Positions 7,405-10,219 of a DNA stretch of 10,219 nucleotides are shown here, one piece after another; position 1 is the first letter of the stretch, and each line of letters opens with the position of its first letter. The notes beneath the pieces were generated by a model that had not been told where the DNA came from, ran no database searches, and saw nothing but the letters and a program-made list of their open reading frames with translations. The position numbers and the translations under genes are program-made. This DNA comes from Lachnospiraceae bacterium (GTDB taxonomy: Bacteria > Bacillota > Clostridia > Lachnospirales > Lachnospiraceae), in the NCBI GenBank assembly GCA_017444545.1, contig JAFSWJ010000163.1, positions 1 to 10,219 on the forward strand. Direction: 5' to 3'.

Positions 7405-7464
7405 TCTACGCTCCGCTTCGGTCGGCGCTAAACGAATGTCCACTGGACATTCAGCGCCCCCTGC
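7405..7464. repeat. Internal repeat unit B with covarying bulged hairpin
   Basis: The unit opens with TCTACGCTCCGCTTCGGTCG, one base different from unit A. Its hairpin is at 7424-7458: GGCGCT (7424-7429), AAAC bulge (7430-7433), GAATGTCCA (7434-7442), central C, TGGACATTC (7444-7452), AGCGCC (7453-7458). The bulge, the TCCACTGGA top and the stem length are the same as in unit A, while five of the 15 base pairs have changed on both sides together. Confidence 0.85.
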
Positions 7465-7489
7465 TCGCGCATTTACCATACTGATCGCT

Positions 7490-7505
7490 TAACTGAATGA
7501 CATTG
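7490..7505 (-). repeat. Terminal inverted repeat, reductase-side copy
   Basis: Reading the minus strand gives CAATGTCATTCAGTTA, identical to the plus-strand copy at 7261-7276. It begins 9 nt after the stop codon of the aldo/keto reductase gene. Confidence 0.85.
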
Positions 7506-7514
7506 TATTTGATG

Positions 7515-8405
7515 TCATCGATTTTCCGGATTGCTCTTTCTGTCGGGAATATGAAAATCCGGGTGCTCACCGAGCCAGGTGCACTGGGGCATGTTGGTCA
7601 GCATCGAAAGATCATCTCCGTCAAGTGCAAAATCAAAGACCTCAAGATTGCTCTTCATATGCTCCTTTGATGTTGCCTTGGGTATGGGGAGTATACCCCT
7701 TTGTATGAGAAATCTCAGGGATATCTGGGATGTGCTCCTGCCGTATTTCTTTGAAAGCTTTGTCAGGATCTCATCCGCGATCTGCGCATTTTCCTTTCCC
7801 CTTCCGAGAGGGCTCCAGGCCATGGGAAGCACCTTGTTCTTCATGCAGTAATGAAGGGCTCTTTCCTGGGAATAACCCGGATGGAGTTCAAGCTGGTCGA
7901 CCACAGGCTTTATCCGGCAGTTATCCAGAAGATTCTGGAGATGGTGCGGCAGGAAATTGCTGACACCAAGCCTTTTTGCCAGTCCCTCGTCCACCATTTC
8001 CTCCATTGCCTTCCATGTCTCTATATCAAGCTTTTTCCAGTCCTCATCATCCTTTCCGGTCTGTCTGGGCCAGTGGATCATGAAGATATCCACATAGTCC
8101 GTTGAAAGCCTTTTGAGGGACTTTTCCATGGCGGCCTTTGCTCCGTCGTAGCCCATCTCATCGATCCAGAGCTTGGTCTCTATGATGAAATCCTCTCTTT
8201 TGAGACCGCTGTTTTTCACGGCCTGTCCGAGACATCTTTCCGTCTCATAAAGGGATGCCGTGTCAAAAAAGCGGTAGCCGCATTCTATAGCGGTCTCAAT
8301 AGCCTTTGTGTTGTCCGAAAAATCCTCCGTATAGGTTCCGAAGCCGATCCTTGGAAGCTTTGAGCCGTCACTCAGGGTAAAGAAATTGTCAAGAAGTTCC
8401 TGCAT
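7515..8405 (-). CDS. Aldo/keto reductase family oxidoreductase
   Basis: From the ATG at 8403-8405 the protein has 296 residues, the usual length for this (alpha/beta)8-barrel family, which reduces aldehydes and ketones with NAD(P)H in the cytoplasm. The catalytic tetrad is visible (numbered from this start): Asp48 and Tyr53 in FFDTASLYETE, Lys78 in TKLW, and His111 in FMIHWP. Family landmarks GVSNFLPHHL, QLELHPGYSQ, WSPLGRG and the cofactor-binding IPKATSKEHMKSN are also present. The start was chosen because AGGAGAG lies just upstream; an in-frame ATG 17 codons earlier would overlap apt and add an unconserved charged leader. It follows apt by 13 nt, so the two are probably cotranscribed, although no shared pathway is evident. 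The substrate is unknown. Confidence 0.93.
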   Translation of the reverse strand: MQELLDNFFTLSDGSKLPRIGFGTYTEDFSDNTKAIETAIECGYRFFDTASLYETERCLGQAVKNSGLKREDFIIETKLWIDEMGYDGAKAAMEKSLKRLSTDYVDIFMIHWPRQTGKDDEDWKKLDIETWKAMEEMVDEGLAKRLGVSNFLPHHLQNLLDNCRIKPVVDQLELHPGYSQERALHYCMKNKVLPMAWSPLGRGKENAQIADEILTKLSKKYGRSTSQISLRFLIQRGILPIPKATSKEHMKSNLEVFDFALDGDDLSMLTNMPQCTWLGEHPDFHIPDRKSNPENR

Positions 8406-8418
8406 TTTCCCTCTCCTT

Positions 8419-8943
8419 TCATTTTCCTTCGTAGGCAATGACCGAGGACAGGTCATAGTCTTTAAGAAGTTCCCGTCCTTTGAGCCCTTTCAGTTCCATG
8501 AGGCAGATGATCTTTGTGACCACACCTCCCAGATCCTCTATGAGCTTTGCGGTGCATTCAATGGTTCCTCCTGTAGCCACCAGGTCATCTATGATGACGA
8601 CCTTCTGTCCTTTTTTGATCGAATCCGAGTGCATTTCAAGAGTAGCTGTCCCGTATTCAAGTTCGTATTCCCTTGAGATCGTTTCGCAGGGAAGCTTTCC
8701 CGCCTTTCTGACCAGCACCAGCGGTTTATTCAGTTCATAGGCGACCGGCGCCCCAAAGATGAAACCTCTTGACTCCGCTCCTACTACCACATCAAAGTCA
8801 ACCCCCTCAAGAAGCTTTAACATCTCATCTATGGCAAGATGAAATCCTCCGGCATCCTGAAGCACGGTGGTGATATCCCGAAAGATGATCCCCTCCTTTG
8901 GAAAGTCCGGTATACTTCTGACATACTCTTCAAGCTTTTTCAT
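8419..8943 (-). CDS. apt: Adenine phosphoribosyltransferase
   Basis: The enzyme of 174 residues joins adenine to PRPP to give AMP, salvaging the base in the cytoplasm. The length is normal. The opening IPDFPKEGIIFRDITTVL is the classic Apt N-terminus. GAESRGFIFGAPVAYEL (about 55-71) is the adenine-side loop, and VVIIDDLVATGGT (115-127) is the PRPP-binding motif with its two Asp residues. The ATG has a strong GGAGGAG site 8 nt upstream (8952-8958). Directly upstream is the flagellin terminator, so the gene should have its own promoter, but none of convincing quality is visible in the short gap. The aldo/keto reductase follows 13 nt after the stop. Confidence 0.97.
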   Translation of the reverse strand: MKKLEEYVRSIPDFPKEGIIFRDITTVLQDAGGFHLAIDEMLKLLEGVDFDVVVGAESRGFIFGAPVAYELNKPLVLVRKAGKLPCETISREYELEYGTATLEMHSDSIKKGQKVVIIDDLVATGGTIECTAKLIEDLGGVVTKIICLMELKGLKGRELLKDYDLSSVIAYEGK

Positions 8944-8989
8944 TTAATATGCTCCTCCGGTGTATATTTCCTGACCCGGTCCCTGAGAT

Positions 8990-9024
8990 AACGACAAAAG
9001 AGACGCCGGGAAGCATCTCTTTTT
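8990..9024 (-). terminator. Rho-independent terminator of the flagellin gene
   Basis: In the minus-strand RNA, AAAAGAGAUGC (from 9023 down to 9013) pairs with GCGUCUCUUUU (9006-8996) through 11 pairs including one U-G, with a 6-nt loop. The 3' arm ends in a UUUU run. It starts 16 nt after the flagellin stop. The A-rich 5' arm would also give a T run on the plus strand, so the site may be bidirectional. Confidence 0.8.
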
Positions 9025-9039
9025 TCTTGCGATCATTTT

Positions 9040-9747
9040 TCAGAAAAGTCCCAGGATCGAATTTCTGCTGTCCTGCATCTGCCGGTTCTGCATCTGATAT
9101 CTGTAGGTCTCCAAAGACCGGTTCTTATTGAGTTCAGAGACGGCCGATCCGTACTCCGTGTCCGAGATCCTGCTCCTTGCCGCCGTGGTATTGTAAGCCT
9201 CAGCTTCCTTGTTTGCTATCCTGTGTTCCAGCCCGTTGAACCTTGCCCCGTCCCTGCTCCTGATACTGTTTATGGACTTCATGGCATCCGAGATGGACTG
9301 CAGATCAAAATCCTTTGGAAGATTTTTTGCGGCATTGGGATCCGCCACCTTCATCTCGTTGAACTTTGTGGTGGAAAGCATGGACTGCGCATCCTTTTTG
9401 AGCTCTCCCATATAATCAGTGAGGATCTTTCTGTCATCATCGGACATGAGGGAATTGCTGCCCCTGAGAGCCTGTGTATACATATCCATGAGATAGTCGT
9501 CCGTCCCGCCGTACATGCCGTCGGATACGTTTATCATGCTCTTTTCATCCTGATAGTTTTCGATCTCTTTGTTGGCTTTGTTTATCGATGAAAGCATCTT
9601 TTCGGAGATCGCAAAGCCCGCGGCATCATCCTTTGCGGAATTTATCTTTTTGCCGCTTGAAAGCTTCTGGAAATTGTCACGGATGCTCCGTTTTTGAACA
9701 TTGCCGTAAAAGGCCGCCGGATTGCTCCTGTTTATGGAAATGGACAT
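9040..9747 (-). CDS. Short flagellin-like protein (D0/D1 only)
   Basis: The protein has 235 residues. The N-terminal region (5-51) is recognisably flagellin: INRSNPAAFYGN, then LSSGKKINSAKDDAAGFAIS (29-48). The helical middle contains DDDRKILTDYMGELKK and TTKFNEMKV, as in flagellin D1. The C-terminal half matches the returning helices: NGLEHRIAN, AARSRISDTEYGSAVSELNK (189-208) and a terminal ILGLF in place of the usual VLSLL. The variable D2/D3 region is absent, so this is near the minimal filament-forming core. The last 27 residues are unusual: the standard LAQANQ stretch is replaced by YQMQNRQMQDSR, rich in Gln and Arg. It may be a minor or specialised flagellin. The ATG has an AGGAGG site 10 nt upstream and the gene ends at a strong terminator, so it is probably monocistronic. 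No other flagellar gene is in the window. Confidence 0.88.
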   Translation of the reverse strand: MSISINRSNPAAFYGNVQKRSIRDNFQKLSSGKKINSAKDDAAGFAISEKMLSSINKANKEIENYQDEKSMINVSDGMYGGTDDYLMDMYTQALRGSNSLMSDDDRKILTDYMGELKKDAQSMLSTTKFNEMKVADPNAAKNLPKDFDLQSISDAMKSINSIRSRDGARFNGLEHRIANKEAEAYNTTAARSRISDTEYGSAVSELNKNRSLETYRYQMQNRQMQDSRNSILGLF

Positions 9748-9784
9748 ATATCTCTATCCTCCTTTTTTCCCTGAAACAAAGAGT

Positions 9785-9806
9785 GTATACTTATTTTTGA
9801 GTATAC
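9785..9806. promoter_or_regulatory. Inverted repeat between divergent genes
   Basis: A perfect 7-bp inverted repeat GTATACT/AGTATAC with an 8-nt AT-rich spacer (TATTTTTG) sits between the flagellin gene and the divergent plus-strand gene. Both arms contain TATACT- or TATACA-like -10 boxes on one strand or the other, so it may be overlapping divergent promoters, an operator, or both. On the minus strand TATACT (9786-9791 complement region) and the A/T-rich flanks lack a good -35, and no clear sigma-28 (TAAA...CCGATAT) site is present. Confidence 0.4.
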
Positions 9807-9852
9807 AATATCACCCCGCAAAAGAAAAGTATGTATTTTGAAAGGATATGCC

Positions 9853-10219
9853 ATGAAAAAAGATAAAGAAAAAACAAATTCCCATCTCGAACAAAAGCTT
9901 GCAAAAGAAAGGACCGAGCTGTCCTACGACCGCACGGGTCTTTCTATCCTGCGGACAAACCTGGCCTTCCAGAATTCCAGACTTGCCGTGGAGCAGACCC
10001 ATCTCTCATTTTTGCGTACCATAGTCTCCCTGGTGGGAAGCGCCGCCACGGTATACAAGGCTCTGCCGGCTTTGGGTGTTTCAGGTCTTTTCAGCACCGG
10101 CCTGTCGGTTTTCCTGCTGCTTGCCGCTGTCTTTTTCATAATAAAGGACAGAACGACCTGCCCGGTCCTCAAAAACGAGATACAAAGGATGGAGGCCCAG
10201 TGTGACGAGCTGATCTCAA
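9853..10219 (+). CDS. Small membrane protein with RTxLSxx heptads, DUF202-like (partial at 3' end)
   Basis: The frame opens at ATG 9853-9855, with AAAGGA (9841-9846) 6 nt upstream, and stays open to the window end (122 codons). A charged start (MKKDKEKTNSHLEQKLAKE) is followed at residues 20-61 by a striking run of heptads: RTELSYD, RTGLSIL, RTNLAFQ, NSRLAVE, QTHLSFL, RTIVSLV. Two probable membrane helices follow (about 62-82 around VGSAATVYKALPALG, and 84-100 around LSVFLLLAAVFFII), then a charged C-terminal segment. The ERTxLSxxRTxLA pattern recalls the DUF202/YidH family, whose signature is a single ERTxLAWxRT motif before membrane helices. The function is unknown. It diverges from the flagellin gene across a 105-nt gap. 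Confidence 0.72.
   Translation, partial: MKKDKEKTNSHLEQKLAKERTELSYDRTGLSILRTNLAFQNSRLAVEQTHLSFLRTIVSLVGSAATVYKALPALGVSGLFSTGLSVFLLLAAVFFIIKDRTTCPVLKNEIQRMEAQCDELIS

Larger units (their letters stand above)
7261..7505. mobile_element. 245-bp foldback element with 16-bp terminal inverted repeats (MITE-like)
   Basis: The terminal repeats 7261-7276 and 7490-7505 (CAATGTCATTCAGTTA and its exact complement) enclose two direct repeat units 94 bp apart, each carrying a large hairpin. The element fills the gap between the reductase stop (9 nt away) and the Shine-Dalgarno sequence of the HD-GYP gene (0 nt away). No open frame of convincing coding character lies inside, and I see no transposase. A clear target-site duplication is not visible: the flanks CATTCCTTT and TATTTGATG do not match. 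Its interior is visibly richer in GC than the flanks. It could be a miniature inverted-repeat transposable element, a REP/BIME-like repeat cluster, or a structured 5' leader. Confidence 0.6.

Noticed and set aside
7311..7464. CRISPR array or tRNA-like structure
   Set aside because: There are only two units, the differences between them are compensatory within stems rather than unique spacers, and no cloverleaf, CCA end or cas gene is present.
6748..7484. Plus-strand open frames opposite the HD-GYP gene and across the foldback element
   Set aside because: They are Ser/Arg-rich antisense frames without a ribosome site or family signature; the element's repeats, not coding pressure, explain the open stretch.
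8406..8456. Upstream ATG that would extend the aldo/keto reductase by 17 residues
   Set aside because: It would overlap apt by 38 nt and add a charged segment not found in the family, whereas the ATG at 8405 has a good AGGAGAG site.
8944..8990. Promoter for apt in the gap after the flagellin terminator
   Set aside because: AT-rich sequence (AAATATACA on the minus strand) is present, but no -35 box with sound spacing could be found and the distance to the ribosome site would be very short.
9807..9845. Sigma-28 flagellar promoter upstream of the flagellin
   Set aside because: A GGTGATAT sequence on the minus strand faintly resembles the -10 element, but no TAAA-type -35 box stands at the required distance.
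9811..10172. Minus-strand open frames opposite the heptad-repeat gene
   Set aside because: They lack ribosome sites and sensible composition, while the plus-strand frame has AAAGGA, a good ATG, and clear helix and membrane patterns.

Overview
The window looks like a chromosomal segment from a motile Gram-positive anaerobe of the Clostridia, most likely Lachnospiraceae. This is inferred from the style of the proteins (large hybrid kinases with DegV-like parts, a minimal flagellin, clostridial apt and aldo/keto reductase), from strong GGAGG-type ribosome sites, and from GTG and TTG starts. No species can be named from sequence alone. All genes but one lie on the minus strand.

Reading along the minus strand from high to low coordinates: a very short flagellin (9040-9747) ends at a strong hairpin terminator. 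It is followed by apt (8419-8943) and an aldo/keto reductase (7515-8405), 13 nt apart. The gap after the reductase is filled almost completely by a 245-bp foldback element (7261-7505). The element has 16-bp perfect terminal inverted repeats and two 94-bp-spaced hairpin units whose stems differ by compensatory base pairs. It ends directly at the Shine-Dalgarno sequence of the next gene.

That gene starts a tightly packed signalling operon: a receiver/HD-GYP response regulator (6222-7247), a membrane hybrid histidine kinase with a degenerate receiver, a true receiver and an HPt domain (3477-6221, TTG start directly after the previous stop), and a second membrane hybrid kinase that ends in a complete DegV/EDD-type lipid-binding domain (814-3480, GTG start overlapping the previous stop by 4 nt). 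Together these hold every part of a His-Asp-His-Asp phosphorelay that could end in control of cyclic-di-GMP breakdown. The DegV domain suggests, but does not prove, that a fatty acid or other lipid is sensed. After a leader with its own good promoter and nested TTGATC palindromes comes the 5' part of an MMPL/RND-type membrane transporter (2-649), cut by the window edge.

On the plus strand, diverging from the flagellin, a partial gene (9853-end) encodes a small membrane protein with about six tandem RTxLSxx heptads, resembling an amplified DUF202 motif.

The most notable items are the kinase-receiver-DegV fusion in its phosphorelay operon, and the covarying hairpin pair inside the foldback element in the operon leader.
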